A DNA stretch of 64,000 nt from Marinoscillum sp. MHG1-6 (lineage in GTDB: Bacteria; Bacteroidota; Bacteroidia; Cytophagales; Cyclobacteriaceae). Shown in pieces: positions 52,955 to 63,167 of this stretch. The DNA lies in the NCBI RefSeq assembly GCF_024714475.1, contig NZ_JAMZMI010000004.1, positions 186,001-250,000 on the forward strand, given 5' to 3'. Under the pieces are notes generated by a model that was not told the origin of the DNA, did no database searches, and worked only from the letters and a program-made list of their open reading frames with translations. How positions within the stretch are numbered: the first letter of the stretch is position 1; each line of letters starts with the position of its first letter. Position numbers and translations under genes: made by a program.

Positions 52955-54097
52955 TCATATTTGGAATTCTTTATTAATGGCTTCGGTATCAAAACCTAAT
53001 CCGGGTGCTCCGATACTTGATTTTAATGCTCGTCCGTTTACCTTAATTGGACATCTCGTCGTCTTCACTTCCTTACCCGAACTGGTCTTTACGATAATTT
53101 CCATACCCAAACCTTTGTAGCCTTCTTGCTGCAATAGTTCTGCATAATTTAATACTTCAGCGCACCAAATATCAGCCGGCTCCAGCTTTAATAGCCAATG
53201 TTCGGTGGTATTCGTACTTAGATGTTTAGCCAGCACCAGCTTAATTTCGTCCCGACGATCAAACCAATCCTTTCTTTCGCTAAAAACAGCCAGATCAGGA
53301 CAATCCAAAAGTTCTCCCAGAAAAAGGATATCACCCATCGCCAATGCCAGGTAACCATCCTCAGTGCGGTAAACTCCATACGGGGCAGCCACATAAGCAT
53401 GCGCATGATTTACTTTACTTCTCTGGGGTAATAACTGGCCATCATTGAGAAAACAGGACAACACCTCAAACTGAAAGTCAAGTGCACTCTCCAGCATACT
53501 CACCTGTACCAGGCTGCCTTCTCCGGTTTTGGTCTTCTTGTACAAGGCTGCCAAAATACCCTGGGCACAATGTGTGCCTGCCAATATATCAACCACTGCC
53601 ACTCCCATAGGAGTTGGTGGGCGATCAGCATTGTTGTTCAAATACGGCAAACCGGAAATAGCCTGCAACAGCAAATCCTGACCGGGAAGGTCCTTAAAAG
53701 ACCCCTCGGTACCATAACCGCTTATTTCCGCATAGATTATAGATGGTTTCAAGTCTCTAACGACTTCATAACTCAATCCCAGTCGTTCCATCACTCCAGG
53801 CCGGAAATTATGCATGACCACATCTGCCTGAGCTATCAGCTTTTTGATGGTGCTCAGATCGTCAGGGTTCTTTAAATCGGCGGTGTAACTCTCCTTGTTG
53901 CGATTGATTGCATGAAATATCGTGGATTCTCCGTCTATCTCAACATTCGAAACATATAATTGACGACAGATATCTCCCTGTCCCGGCTTTTCCACCTTTA
54001 TCACACGAGCCCCCAGGTCAGCCAGCCTTAAACTGGCAGAAGGACCTGACAGAAACTGACTAAAATCTATGACCAGTATATCCTTTAGCAACTCCAT
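52955..54097 (-). CDS. Family III CoA-transferase (CaiB/BaiF), copy 1
   Basis: 380 residues. Family III signatures are present: DFSQFLSGPSASLRLADLGARVIKVEKPG at the N terminus (in parts), NRNKESYTADLK, VVMHNFRPGVMERLGL, and PGQDLLLQAISG, whose Asp is the catalytic residue that forms the acyl-CoA intermediate. The small domain follows with APYGVYRTEDGYLALAMG. It moves CoA between carboxylic acids without ATP. The gene begins 2 bp after its paralogue ends; the two are about half identical by eye. The acids used are unknown. Confidence 0.88.
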   Translation of the reverse strand: MELLKDILVIDFSQFLSGPSASLRLADLGARVIKVEKPGQGDICRQLYVSNVEIDGESTIFHAINRNKESYTADLKNPDDLSTIKKLIAQADVVMHNFRPGVMERLGLSYEVVRDLKPSIIYAEISGYGTEGSFKDLPGQDLLLQAISGLPYLNNNADRPPTPMGVAVVDILAGTHCAQGILAALYKKTKTGEGSLVQVSMLESALDFQFEVLSCFLNDGQLLPQRSKVNHAHAYVAAPYGVYRTEDGYLALAMGDILFLGELLDCPDLAVFSERKDWFDRRDEIKLVLAKHLSTNTTEHWLLKLEPADIWCAEVLNYAELLQQEGYKGLGMEIIVKTSSGKEVKTTRCPIKVNGRALKSSIGAPGLGFDTEAINKEFQI

Positions 54098-54099
54098 GA

Positions 54100-55239
54100 T
54101 TATTTCAAACCAAATTCTGTGATAATCCTATCTGTATCTGCCCCCAAAAGTGGTGCAGCACGTCGACTGATTAACTTTTTTCCATCCATCCGAATGGGAC
54201 ATCTCGTCGTAACAAATGATTTTTGGGCATCCAAAGCCATCTCCATCTCCAGCGCCTGATAGCCTTCGGATTCCCTTAACTGATTCCAATCCATCACCTC
54301 CATCGCCCAAAGGTCCTTTTCCCGCAATTTCATCAGCCAATATTCTGATGGTCGGATCTTAAGATGATCTGCCAGGGTTTGCTTGATCTCATCACGGCTA
54401 TCAAAGACATCTGATTGCGTAAATGCTTTTAATGGATCGCATTCCAGTACCTCCGCCAACAATTCTATATTCACCATTGCAATGGCGATATAGCCATCAA
54501 GTGTCCGATGCAAACCGTATGGTGCTCCCAGCAATGGGTTGCCATTATTGGCCTTTGACCGTTCGGGTATCTTCCCGCTCGCATAGTAAGTGGTAAGTAA
54601 TTCGAATTGGAAATCAAGCAGCGACTCTAGTAAGGATAGCTGAAGTAACGCACCCTCTCCCGTTTGCTCCTTATGTACCAACGCCGCCAGAATGCCCTGA
54701 ACAGCCTGAGCTCCGCAGAGGATATCACCTATCGCTAAGCCAAACGGAACCGGCGGGTCATCGAAATTTCCTGAAGTGAACATCAACCCACTTTTAGCCT
54801 GCAGCAAGAGGTCCTGGCCCGGTTTTTTGACCCAGGGGCCTCCATCTCCATATCCACTGATCTCGGTATAAACGATCGCAGGATTGATGGACTGCATATC
54901 TTCATAGCCCAATCCAAGCTTTTGCATAACACCGGGTCGAAAGTTGTGCATGACCACACCTGCCCTTTTGATCAGTTTTTTGATGATGGTAATGTCTGAT
55001 TCATCTTTCAGATTGGCCGTGAAACTCTCCTTGTTTCTATTGATGGTATGGAAGAGCAAAGAATCGTCCTCATCCATCCATAGATTTTCTATCGCTAATT
55101 TGCGACAAGCATCACCCTTTGGAGACTCAATTTTGATCACTCTGGCTCCTAAATCAGCCAGTCTTAACCCGGCAGATGGACCAGATAGATATTGGCAAAA
55201 TTCCAGAACTACGACTCCTTCTAAAGGCAATGCAGACAT
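54100..55239 (-). CDS. Family III CoA-transferase (CaiB/BaiF), copy 2
   Basis: 379 residues with LEFCQYLSGPSAGLRLADLG, NRNKESFTANLK, VMHNFRPGVMQKLGLG and PGQDLLLQAKSG (catalytic Asp). It is a tandem paralogue of the gene at 52955 and is intact. Two adjacent but diverged copies often form a heterodimer in this family (as in the mesaconyl- or succinyl-CoA:citramalate enzymes), so they are probably two subunits of one enzyme. It begins 6 bp after the solute-binding-fold gene. Confidence 0.88.
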   Translation of the reverse strand: MSALPLEGVVVLEFCQYLSGPSAGLRLADLGARVIKIESPKGDACRKLAIENLWMDEDDSLLFHTINRNKESFTANLKDESDITIIKKLIKRAGVVMHNFRPGVMQKLGLGYEDMQSINPAIVYTEISGYGDGGPWVKKPGQDLLLQAKSGLMFTSGNFDDPPVPFGLAIGDILCGAQAVQGILAALVHKEQTGEGALLQLSLLESLLDFQFELLTTYYASGKIPERSKANNGNPLLGAPYGLHRTLDGYIAIAMVNIELLAEVLECDPLKAFTQSDVFDSRDEIKQTLADHLKIRPSEYWLMKLREKDLWAMEVMDWNQLRESEGYQALEMEMALDAQKSFVTTRCPIRMDGKKLISRRAAPLLGADTDRIITEFGLK

Positions 55240-55245
55240 ATTCGT

Positions 55246-56388
55246 TTAGCTTAAACTATCCCGATAAATTTTATTGATTTTGTCTAGTACCTCTTGTGAG
55301 TTACCTCCATCTCTCAAGTACTCCTGGATAGGATGACCTGCATGATCCTGAAAATGCAGGTACTTATTGTATCTGGGTCTCACATAAGCCTCCTGCAAGG
55401 TCTCTAATGTATTCTTGAAGAAGTGGTGAGTCAGCAAGTTGTTAGTTTCACTTTCCCATGCCTTCAGGTGCCCCGGCTGACCTCCGTTTTCCGTATATAA
55501 AGTGGCCTGGATCTCCCCTGAAACTACCTCTTCAGCAAATTTCACAGCCCATTCTTTATTAGCACTACTTGCTGAAACAGCCAACCCTGTACCTCCCAGC
55601 GTGCTTCTTAATCTTTTCCCAGAGAAAGTCACCAACCCTGTGTAATGAAGCAATTTGTCCGCATATCCCACCCGAGAATAATTGGAGTACCCATAGGCGA
55701 ATGGGCAGTACCAGTAATCATCGGATGTACTCATCAGGTTTGCAATGGCAATTGGATTTCGGGTAAACATATCCTTATCCAGCAGGCCGTAAAACTCCCT
55801 CATGATCTCTAAGGCCTTCAACCCTGTTTCAGCATCTATTACCTCTTCCTTACTCTGAAATGGTTCTACTCCCTGGGCGACACAAAACATATAAAAATTC
55901 ATGAGTAGATCAATGGGTATAGCCGGCGCCGACACTTTGCCTTTCGCGGCTAAACCAAGCAGGTCCTCCCATGTCTCAGGCAAGCTGGCGCCATTTGCTT
56001 CAAATAAATCTTGTCGATAACTGGCCACAGGTGTTGCTGCATCTATCGCCAACGCCCATTGATGTCCTCCATAGTTATAACTGGCATGGGAAAAACCAAC
56101 GGAATTTTTGGCCTGATCTTCCAGATATTCTTTTGAAAGGTATTCATCCAATGGTAAAACACATCGGGTTGCATCTGCACATCCCACCCATGGATGATCA
56201 ATAATTAACAGATCATAATCATTGACCAGCTTCTCAATTGGGAAATCAGCAAACTCCTGTAGTGTCCGTTTTTTCCAGGTTACCTCAACATCAGGGTGTT
56301 TTTCGTTGAATCGCTGTGCATAAGCCAACAAAGGTGTGATCCCTCTGCTATGCCCCCACGTAATGCCCTTCAGTGTGACCTTAGCCAT
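55246..56388 (-). CDS. Family 1 extracellular solute-binding-fold protein lacking a signal peptide
   Basis: 380 residues of the carbohydrate ABC-type solute-binding fold: [76 protein letters not shown]. The protein starts [13 protein letters not shown], with no signal peptide or lipobox, and no ABC permease or ATPase gene is near. It overlaps the MaoC gene by 8 bp. It is therefore probably cytoplasmic and may act as an enzyme subunit, a sensor or a substrate carrier rather than an importer component. The fold is clear; the role is not. Confidence 0.78.
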   Translation of the reverse strand: MAKVTLKGITWGHSRGITPLLAYAQRFNEKHPDVEVTWKKRTLQEFADFPIEKLVNDYDLLIIDHPWVGCADATRCVLPLDEYLSKEYLEDQAKNSVGFSHASYNYGGHQWALAIDAATPVASYRQDLFEANGASLPETWEDLLGLAAKGKVSAPAIPIDLLMNFYMFCVAQGVEPFQSKEEVIDAETGLKALEIMREFYGLLDKDMFTRNPIAIANLMSTSDDYWYCPFAYGYSNYSRVGYADKLLHYTGLVTFSGKRLRSTLGGTGLAVSASSANKEWAVKFAEEVVSGEIQATLYTENGGQPGHLKAWESETNNLLTHHFFKNTLETLQEAYVRPRYNKYLHFQDHAGHPIQEYLRDGGNSQEVLDKINKIYRDSLS

Positions 56389-56830
56389 TTTCTTCTTTTT
56401 TATGAGTCAACAGCAAGTGTTCGCAAAGCATGACCAACTCATCGTTCTGATTAAAAACCTCGACCAGCTCAGTCACCACCCCAAAACCAGGCTTTTTGTG
56501 ATCCTTCATATCCTTGATGGAAACTTTTACCCTGATGGTATCTCCTATAAACACGGGTTTAGTAAAGCGCAGACGTTCATAACCGTAGGTCATAGCCACT
56601 TCATTGATAAAACTGGCCGTCATTCCCACCGCGACACTAAAAATGAGTGTGCCATGAGCTATTCTCTTTTTAAATGGTTGCGTCTTACACCATTCTTCAT
56701 CCATATGATGTGGAAAAAAATCACCGGTCTGACCTGCGTGAATCACAATATCCGATTCTGTAATGGTGCGCCCCAAAGTTTCCCGGGTTTCGCCTATTTT
56801 AAATTCTTCGTAATACTTTTTTACAAACAT
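56381..56830 (-). CDS. MaoC-family hotdog enoyl-CoA hydratase/dehydratase
   Basis: 149 residues, single hotdog domain. The hydratase-2 motif is intact: [15 protein letters not shown] with the catalytic Asp and His, then [12 protein letters not shown]. It would add or remove water at a 2-enoyl-CoA. Its neighbours on both sides belong to the same transcript: L-fucose isomerase upstream (68-bp gap), the solute-binding-fold and CoA-transferase genes downstream. A CoA thioester made by the CoA-transferases is its likely substrate. Confidence 0.87.
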   Translation of the reverse strand: MFVKKYYEEFKIGETRETLGRTITESDIVIHAGQTGDFFPHHMDEEWCKTQPFKKRIAHGTLIFSVAVGMTASFINEVAMTYGYERLRFTKPVFIGDTIRVKVSIKDMKDHKKPGFGVVTELVEVFNQNDELVMLCEHLLLTHKKEENG

Positions 56831-56898
56831 AATTTGACCAGTTATCCCTTATGGGAAGATTCAAAAAGTCCAGTAAATGAGTTGTAACCTTATGATGA

Positions 56899-58665
56899 TC
56901 AACTATAGAGCGGTCCATAGTTTTGACACGCCCGGTAATCAGCTCCTTCAGGATCCATACCAAAGGATACCCAGTCCTTCGGACGGAAGAGTTTGTCATT
57001 CTCCACATTGTGCATGTTCACCGGAATCCTAAGCATCGAGCATAAAGTAATCAATTCGGCCCCATAGTGACCATAGCTAAATGCACCATGATTAGCGCCC
57101 CAATTTGCCATTGCCGAATAGACATCCTTAAAAGCACCTTCCCCGGTTGTTCTTGGCACAAACCAGGTAGTAGGCCACGTTGGATTAGTCCTCTGATCCA
57201 GTTTATCATGAACCTCTTTTGGTAGCTCCACAGTCCAACCTTCAGCTATTTGCATTACCGGTCCCAAGCCTTTCACCAAATTGATGCGGCACATGGTAAC
57301 GGGCATCCCTCCTTTGGTCACAAAATGAGAAGAGAAACCACCTCCCGGAAAGTAATCCACCGCAGGAGGCCAATCGGTAGCATCCAGGCATTTTTGCTTT
57401 TCCGATTCGGAAATATCCCAGAATGGTTTCATAGCCGGTTTCCCATCAATCTCTTGTTCACCACTACCATCCAGACTGCTTGAGCCCGAATTAATCAAAT
57501 GTATAATTCCTCCTTCAGCCAAGCCTTCTAATTCATATCCGGTCACACGCTTCACTGAGTCCTTATTCCAATAGGTTCTGACGTCGGAAAATACCTGGGC
57601 CTGATTCGTCAGTAAATAACCAAAAAGCATTGAAACCCCATTGAGGGAATCATTTTCCGTGGCCATCATATAAGGGGTTCTTATCCCGTTCCAATCGAAT
57701 GACGAATTGAGCATAGCCTCCATGAAATCCCCATTGGGCATATAATCCGTCCACTGACGCTGTCCCTGAAAGCCAGCCACAATAGCATTGAAACCTAAAG
57801 CCTCTTCACCAAAACCCATTTCTTTCAGCTTTGGATTACCAATCATCAGGTCTCTGCAGATGAGAAACATTTTCACAACCTCTTCCCATTCCTTGTCGAG
57901 TTCCTCACGTGATCTGTTCCTGAAATTGTAATCAGGATTCTCCTTACAGTTTTTCTTCACCCATACTAAAGCCCTTTCGAATTCCTGTTTATCATATATC
58001 CCCTTCTCCATCCTTCTGGAGAGCTCAGACATGTCAACATATTCATTGCGCATCCCCAGGTAATCCTGAAAAAGGTCCTCTTTGACAACAGAACCAGCAA
58101 TCCCCATAGAAACAGCACCTATCGATAGATAGGATTTACCTTTCATGGTGGCCACAGCGATTCCAGCTTTGGTAAACTGTATCAGCTCCTTTTGGATCTT
58201 TTCAGGAATAGGTTCATCCACACTATCCTGCACATCATGCCCATAAATACTGAATGCCGGAATTCCTTTTTGAGTATGTCCTGCCAGGGCTGCCGCCAGA
58301 TAAACCGCACCCGGCCTTTCGGTTCCGTTAAATCCCCAAATAGCTTTGGGCCTTGTTGGATGCATATCTATAGTTTCCGTACCATAACACCAACAGGGTG
58401 TAACTGAAATGGTAAGCCCAACGCCCTCTAATTCAAATTTGGCATCACAGGCAGCCGCTTCAGCCACCCTACCAATAGTAGAATCTGCAATTACACACTG
58501 AACAGGTGAGCCATCAAAATAGAAAAGTGAGGAAGAGATCAGGTCAGCTACTTTATGCGCCATTTGCATGGTCATATCTTCCAGCGACTCACGTATACCA
58601 CCAAGTCGTCCATCAATGATGGGTCGGATTCCAACCTTGGGTAGGTTGCCAATGAGCTTAGTCAT
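56899..58665 (-). CDS. fucI: L-fucose isomerase
   Basis: 588 residues, the usual FucI length. The start has [22 protein letters not shown]; other motifs are [32 protein letters not shown] (Glu metal ligand), [11 protein letters not shown] (Asp ligand) and the C-terminal [16 protein letters not shown] with its conserved His. It interconverts L-fucose and L-fuculose, and FucI often also takes D-arabinose. No fuculokinase or fuculose-1-phosphate aldolase is near, so the usual fucose pathway is not completed here and the substrate may be another sugar. It heads the tight run that ends at 49930. Confidence 0.92.
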   Translation of the reverse strand: MTKLIGNLPKVGIRPIIDGRLGGIRESLEDMTMQMAHKVADLISSSLFYFDGSPVQCVIADSTIGRVAEAAACDAKFELEGVGLTISVTPCWCYGTETIDMHPTRPKAIWGFNGTERPGAVYLAAALAGHTQKGIPAFSIYGHDVQDSVDEPIPEKIQKELIQFTKAGIAVATMKGKSYLSIGAVSMGIAGSVVKEDLFQDYLGMRNEYVDMSELSRRMEKGIYDKQEFERALVWVKKNCKENPDYNFRNRSREELDKEWEEVVKMFLICRDLMIGNPKLKEMGFGEEALGFNAIVAGFQGQRQWTDYMPNGDFMEAMLNSSFDWNGIRTPYMMATENDSLNGVSMLFGYLLTNQAQVFSDVRTYWNKDSVKRVTGYELEGLAEGGIIHLINSGSSSLDGSGEQEIDGKPAMKPFWDISESEKQKCLDATDWPPAVDYFPGGGFSSHFVTKGGMPVTMCRINLVKGLGPVMQIAEGWTVELPKEVHDKLDQRTNPTWPTTWFVPRTTGEGAFKDVYSAMANWGANHGAFSYGHYGAELITLCSMLRIPVNMHNVENDKLFRPKDWVSFGMDPEGADYRACQNYGPLYS

Positions 58666-58761
58666 TCTAACACAGGGTTAATGTTGTATAAAAATTAATC
58701 GGGTTAGTAAATGTAACTATTAATTGTAATTTTTACCCTTATTTCAAAGCACTTTTTCAAT

Positions 58762-58775
58762 CGTTTGCACAACCG
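58762..58775. promoter_or_regulatory. Imperfect palindrome upstream of fucI
   Basis: CGTTTGCACAACCG, a 14-bp dyad with one mismatch, in the 111-bp gap between the TIM-barrel gene and fucI, about 97 bp upstream of the fucI start. It resembles LacI- or GntR-type operators. No such regulator is encoded in the window, so the call is weak. Confidence 0.25.
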
Positions 58776-58776
58776 C

Positions 58777-59655
58777 TTATAATTTTAACCTGTTTTGTGC
58801 TTCAGCCCAGCATTCTTTAGCGAGTTCACAATACATAATTGCCTGTGACCAGCGATCCCCCGCTTCCACATATTCACCAGCCTCATTTCTCATTAATTGT
58901 GCATAATAGTATTCCGATGGCAACAATTCCGGAGTAAAGCATATATAGTCTCCTAATTGAGCATTCTTCAAAAATCCTATAAAAGATCTCGTCCACATTT
59001 CTTTGAAATGGGCCACATAAGGCTGATCAATTCCTTTTGGTATATCCATTTGTATACATCCGGGGGTTCCAATCCTCCCATGAATGAATCTCACCCGCTC
59101 AAAAACCGGAGCCATAAACTCCCATTTATCCTCTATATCTCCGTTGACCATCTCGAGCCCGGTATACCAATGCGAAAAATCTCCATTGAACCGAATATTC
59201 GGAAACCTCCTGATCATCGCTTCCGTCCTTTGCATATCCTGAGTCACCGTTGCCCTGTGGGTTTCTACATAAATTGGAAAATCAGATTTAGTCGACGTTT
59301 CAATGACATAATCAATCAGTCTATCCACCTCTAAATCAGATTCCATTCCCCACCCTACATGTATCGTTGCACAATCATAGGGTCCATCGGTCCATTCTTT
59401 TACCTTCTCGTCCAGCTCCCCAACTTTATTCATTCGAAACTGACCGGTAAGTTTCAAACCAATTTCCTCACAAATCTTTGGATTTCCATCCTGTACTCCA
59501 CTGTACCCTGCCGCCATAATTGCAAGATGCCTCTCCAAATCGCTGGCGTTATGAGGCCCTGAAGAGAATTCAGGTAGATCGTGACTGTTCCAGTAGTTCA
59601 GGTCGAGGCGTAAATAAGGCTCACTAGTCCCTCCATCATTGGTGTTTTTTATCAT
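58777..59655 (-). CDS. TIM-barrel sugar isomerase/epimerase-like protein (AP-endonuclease 2 family)
   Basis: 292 residues. Barrel strands end in motifs typical of xylose-isomerase-like TIM barrels: YVETHRATVTQD (Glu and His metal ligands), FNGDFSHWYTGLE (Asp and His), RFIHGRIGTPG and ICFTPELLPSEYY (Glu). The metal site appears complete. Members isomerise or epimerise sugars and some decarboxylate keto acids (3-oxo-isoapionate decarboxylase is one). It overlaps the upstream EamA gene by 4 bp (ATGA), so importer and enzyme are made together. The substrate is not identified. Confidence 0.8.
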   Translation of the reverse strand: MIKNTNDGGTSEPYLRLDLNYWNSHDLPEFSSGPHNASDLERHLAIMAAGYSGVQDGNPKICEEIGLKLTGQFRMNKVGELDEKVKEWTDGPYDCATIHVGWGMESDLEVDRLIDYVIETSTKSDFPIYVETHRATVTQDMQRTEAMIRRFPNIRFNGDFSHWYTGLEMVNGDIEDKWEFMAPVFERVRFIHGRIGTPGCIQMDIPKGIDQPYVAHFKEMWTRSFIGFLKNAQLGDYICFTPELLPSEYYYAQLMRNEAGEYVEAGDRWSQAIMYCELAKECWAEAQNRLKL

Positions 59656-60557
59656 CCTTTCTTTCGTTTAAGCATAATTATAATTCCTGTAATCACCAAC
59701 ACGCCACCTGGAATTACCCAATGATTAGGAATCTCATCGAGTATCCAAAAGGCGAGCAGCGTAGCGGAGACCGGGATCGTTAATCTTAAGGTTGTTAGTT
59801 GAACTGCAGATATGTGACTCATTGCCATGCCATAGGCTACTGATGGAATTACCGTACTGATCAGCCCTAGCCCTACGATCAATAAAATATTTGAACCTGT
59901 AAAATCCAGATCGAATGGGTGCACCGTGTCAACTATTAATGACACGACAAATAACATTGTGGCTCCAAGAATATAAGTGAGCAACGTAATTCCTGAATTA
60001 CTCAACTGCACGCCTTTTGATCTAAATGCTTCTAATTGGGTAGCGTATACTGTAATGCAATAGCTGCTGGTTAAGGCCAGCACACATCCAAATAATCGGG
60101 CAAAGCCATATTCGCCCACTGTGAGAATATCAGGAAGCACAATTAGCAGTAAACCACCAATCGCCACAGCAGCCCCGACCCATTCTAATATTTTCACAGT
60201 GCCCCCACGATATACTCTGATCAATAAGGCAAATACCGGGGAAGTGTTCAATAGTAGCGCCACTTCGGCCACGCTTGTCAATTGGTAAGCAGCTACCGCT
60301 GTCACATAATAAACGATCATCAGGGAGGCCAGCCACCAATTTGTCCATTGGCGAAGGATGTAATTCAGACTGAAGTTTGAAACGAGTGCCACAAATATGA
60401 TGGTCGCAATGAGGGCTACAGCACTTCTGGCCGATACCAAAAACCACGCACTGAAGTCCGGAAGCAGTTTAACAAAAATCCCAGTCGTGCTCCAGCCTAA
60501 AGCTGAAACGACGCCTGGGATCATTCCTTGAGTCAGGTTTGAAGTGGATTGATTCAT
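59652..60557 (-). CDS. EamA-family (DMT superfamily) transporter
   Basis: 301 residues from the ATG at 60557 (MNQSTSNLTQGMIPGVVSA); an upstream ATG at 60590 adds 11 residues. Ten membrane helices in two EamA repeats: GWSTTGIFVKLLPDFSAWFLVSA starts the first repeat and SVAYGMAMSHISAVQLTTLRL lies in the second. DMT proteins carry small metabolites such as amino acids or sugars. Overlap with the TIM-barrel gene suggests a common substrate. Confidence 0.85.
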   Translation of the reverse strand: MNQSTSNLTQGMIPGVVSALGWSTTGIFVKLLPDFSAWFLVSARSAVALIATIIFVALVSNFSLNYILRQWTNWWLASLMIVYYVTAVAAYQLTSVAEVALLLNTSPVFALLIRVYRGGTVKILEWVGAAVAIGGLLLIVLPDILTVGEYGFARLFGCVLALTSSYCITVYATQLEAFRSKGVQLSNSGITLLTYILGATMLFVVSLIVDTVHPFDLDFTGSNILLIVGLGLISTVIPSVAYGMAMSHISAVQLTTLRLTIPVSATLLAFWILDEIPNHWVIPGGVLVITGIIIMLKRKKG

Positions 60558-60605
60558 TAACACAAATGTTATTGACGAACGCGAATCCACCTAAACAAAC
60601 AATTC

Positions 60606-61607
60606 TTATTTAATAAATATTTTCTTTCTGATTCCCAAAGTCTCTGAGGTTACTATAAATAACCCTTTACCCACAGAAACAGACTGGCCCCTTCCAACGA
60701 ATTGACCTGAGATCCTGTACACCGCAATATCCCCTTTTTGGACAGAGATGGCACCATTTTGGATTTTAAGCTCTGCGGGCAAATCATTATCAATATTACC
60801 TAGTGGTCCTTCATTTCCGCCTCCGTTGTTCTCAAATGCCTGAGAGGAATCAGCAACGATGGATATTTTATGAACATTCAGGTACTGTCCTTTCATCTCC
60901 TTCAGGTCAGGGTCATCCAGGTTTGTAGTGAATCGTAACATGACATTGCTCGATTTTGAATCTGTGATCATTTGAGCAAAATCCGGGTCACTATTATCAA
61001 AAGTCGCTCTGGTCCCGCTTCTGGTAGTAATTACTTCCAGGATATAATAATTGTCAACAAAAGTTTCACCACTATCTTTAGAATACAGAATTTGATAAGG
61101 TATTTGTCGACTTGTCTGGATACTAATATCGGCTGAAATTTCAAAGGTTACAGAAACGAGATTACTCAGGTAAGGACTTTGAATGTAACTGTAAGCAACA
61201 TCCACATCGGAGGTGTCGAGATTAGGTCTTAGTTGAACGAAGCCATGTGAGACCGGAGGATCTATCTGCTCAAGATCATCTATGTATTTATGATCACAAT
61301 CAGGTAGAATCATTGCGTTTCTATAAGTAAATCCGAATTGCTCGCCGTTTTCATTATGTGCATCATAGGTTACATTGAAGGGATCCCTTCTTTCATAATC
61401 TTCAGGATCAACATCTACCGTAGGACACCCATTTTCGTACTCAGGTATTCCATTTCCATCGAAATCGAAAGTCAATCCGGCAGTGTAGAATCCATTTGAC
61501 TCAGGGGTCATTTCTGAAGGAATTAATTCAAAGGTCGTTTGAGCAAACGATTGTACTCCGTTGCCTAAAAAAATGGCTAAAAAGAATAATTTGTAAATTT
61601 TGATCAT
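60606..61607 (-). CDS. Secreted protein with T9SS-type C-terminal tail
   Basis: 333 residues. A signal peptide (FFLAIFLGNGVQSFAQ) is followed by a beta-rich body with Ca-binding-like LTFDFDGNGIPEYENG and no catalytic motif I know. A short linker (GGGNEGPLG) leads to a final 55-residue region, VYRISGQFVGRGQ...GLFIVTSETLGIRKKIFIK, which follows the T9SS type A sorting-domain pattern with a basic end. It would be exported through the type IX system and held at the cell surface or released. It lies between two transporter genes, so it may help bind or degrade the same external substrate. Confidence 0.7.
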   Translation of the reverse strand: MIKIYKLFFLAIFLGNGVQSFAQTTFELIPSEMTPESNGFYTAGLTFDFDGNGIPEYENGCPTVDVDPEDYERRDPFNVTYDAHNENGEQFGFTYRNAMILPDCDHKYIDDLEQIDPPVSHGFVQLRPNLDTSDVDVAYSYIQSPYLSNLVSVTFEISADISIQTSRQIPYQILYSKDSGETFVDNYYILEVITTRSGTRATFDNSDPDFAQMITDSKSSNVMLRFTTNLDDPDLKEMKGQYLNVHKISIVADSSQAFENNGGGNEGPLGNIDNDLPAELKIQNGAISVQKGDIAVYRISGQFVGRGQSVSVGKGLFIVTSETLGIRKKIFIK

Positions 61608-61640
61608 CTTATATGGGTTTATTTATAGTACAATTTATTA

Positions 61641-63125
61641 TTATACAATCGATTGTCTATCCTGCCCTATCCTACTCACCGTCAACAATATTCCAACCAG
61701 GAAAATAGCAGTTGTCCCAACCACAATAGTGAGGTTCACATGAAAGGGATTTTTAAAATATTCCATCGGACCATCTGTAAAGATCATCGGTGAAAGACTC
61801 ATCCATAAAATCACCAAAAGCCCTACACATACAGCAATGGCCGCTTGAAAATTCTGTGCTTTTTTAGAGAAATAGCCTAAAAGAAACAATCCTAACATAC
61901 CCCCACTAAAAATGGACGCCAATGACCACCATGCATCCAGAGCACTCTTGACATTGATCATAGCCAATGCCACTCCTATTCCTAATAATCCAAAGACTAA
62001 GGACGCTATATACAGCACTTTCATATTAGACCTTTCTGACGTCTTCAGATTCATCCTTTTATAGTAATCCGTCAAGATGATCGTCGCTGTACTATTAATA
62101 CTTGTAGAAACGGTACTCATACCGGCAGCGAAAATGGCCGCAATTAAAAGCCCGGTAATCCCCGTTGGCAGTGCATTAACAATGAAATGCGGAAAAACCT
62201 TATCAGCTGCGGTCCCTTCGGGCAGCAAATCGGGTTGTGCGCTATAGTAGCTGTACAATGCAGTCCCAATAAAGAAAAAGACCATCGAAACCGGAACATA
62301 AAGCAGAGAACCAAACAGCGCAGAAGACTTTGCCTCCTTCTCCGAACGTGCACTCATGTATCGCTGCACATAGTTTTGGTCAATTCCGTAATTCTGAAGA
62401 TTAATGAATAACCCATAGATGATCATCACCCAGAATGTGGACTCAGAGATATTCAAATCAAATGCTCCCAGGCTAAATTTTTCATTTTGAGTACCAATCT
62501 CAAATAGCTGTGATGGACCTTCCGGCATCCCGAAGAGTAATAGTGCCGCACAAACCAGTGCCCCTCCAATGAGTACAATACCCTGAATAGCATCCGTCCA
62601 GATAACTGCCTGAATTCCGCCCAGTAAGGAGTAAAATATGACCGCTAATCCGGTTATGATAATCAGGGTGGCAATATCCCAACCAAACATCAGATTCAGT
62701 GGAAGTACCAGCAAATAAAGAATAGAGCCGGTACGCATGAGTTGTGTCAGGATATAGCAAATAGAAGCATATCTACTCGCCCACAGGCCAAAACGCCTTT
62801 CTAAATAGGTATAAGCAGATATACTATTAATGCTTCGGTACAGCGGCACGAAAAATTTAACCGCCATGATCGATGCTATGGGAATAGACAAGCTGAATAC
62901 AAAAGCATTCCAGTCTGATAAATAGGCCTTTCCAGGTATTGCCAAAAAACTGATACTACTCACAAACGTCGCGAATATTGACATGCCCACTACCCATGAA
63001 GGCAATCGTCCACCACCAGAAGTATAAGCCTCACTGTCTTTGTTTCGGAAATAGAAACTGCTTCCGAAAGCTACTATGGCGATCATGTAAACAAGAAAAA
63101 CAATGAGGTCAATGGGGTTGATCAT
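61641..63125 (-). CDS. SSS-family sodium/solute symporter
   Basis: 494 residues with 13 predicted membrane helices and family motifs: YLERRFGLWASRYAS, GGIQAVIWTDAIQGIVLIGG, AAIFAAGMSTVSTSINSTATI (Na+-site region). Members in sugar-acid and sialic-acid loci import these substrates with Na+. It is next to a DapA/NanA-family lyase (43 bp upstream), a pairing common in sialic-acid or keto-acid-sugar use, so it probably imports the lyase's substrate or its precursor. Confidence 0.9.
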   Translation of the reverse strand: MINPIDLIVFLVYMIAIVAFGSSFYFRNKDSEAYTSGGGRLPSWVVGMSIFATFVSSISFLAIPGKAYLSDWNAFVFSLSIPIASIMAVKFFVPLYRSINSISAYTYLERRFGLWASRYASICYILTQLMRTGSILYLLVLPLNLMFGWDIATLIIITGLAVIFYSLLGGIQAVIWTDAIQGIVLIGGALVCAALLLFGMPEGPSQLFEIGTQNEKFSLGAFDLNISESTFWVMIIYGLFINLQNYGIDQNYVQRYMSARSEKEAKSSALFGSLLYVPVSMVFFFIGTALYSYYSAQPDLLPEGTAADKVFPHFIVNALPTGITGLLIAAIFAAGMSTVSTSINSTATIILTDYYKRMNLKTSERSNMKVLYIASLVFGLLGIGVALAMINVKSALDAWWSLASIFSGGMLGLFLLGYFSKKAQNFQAAIAVCVGLLVILWMSLSPMIFTDGPMEYFKNPFHVNLTIVVGTTAIFLVGILLTVSRIGQDRQSIV

Positions 63126-63167
63126 TAGTAAGGTCAGTTATCAGTTATCAGTTAAACAATAATGATT

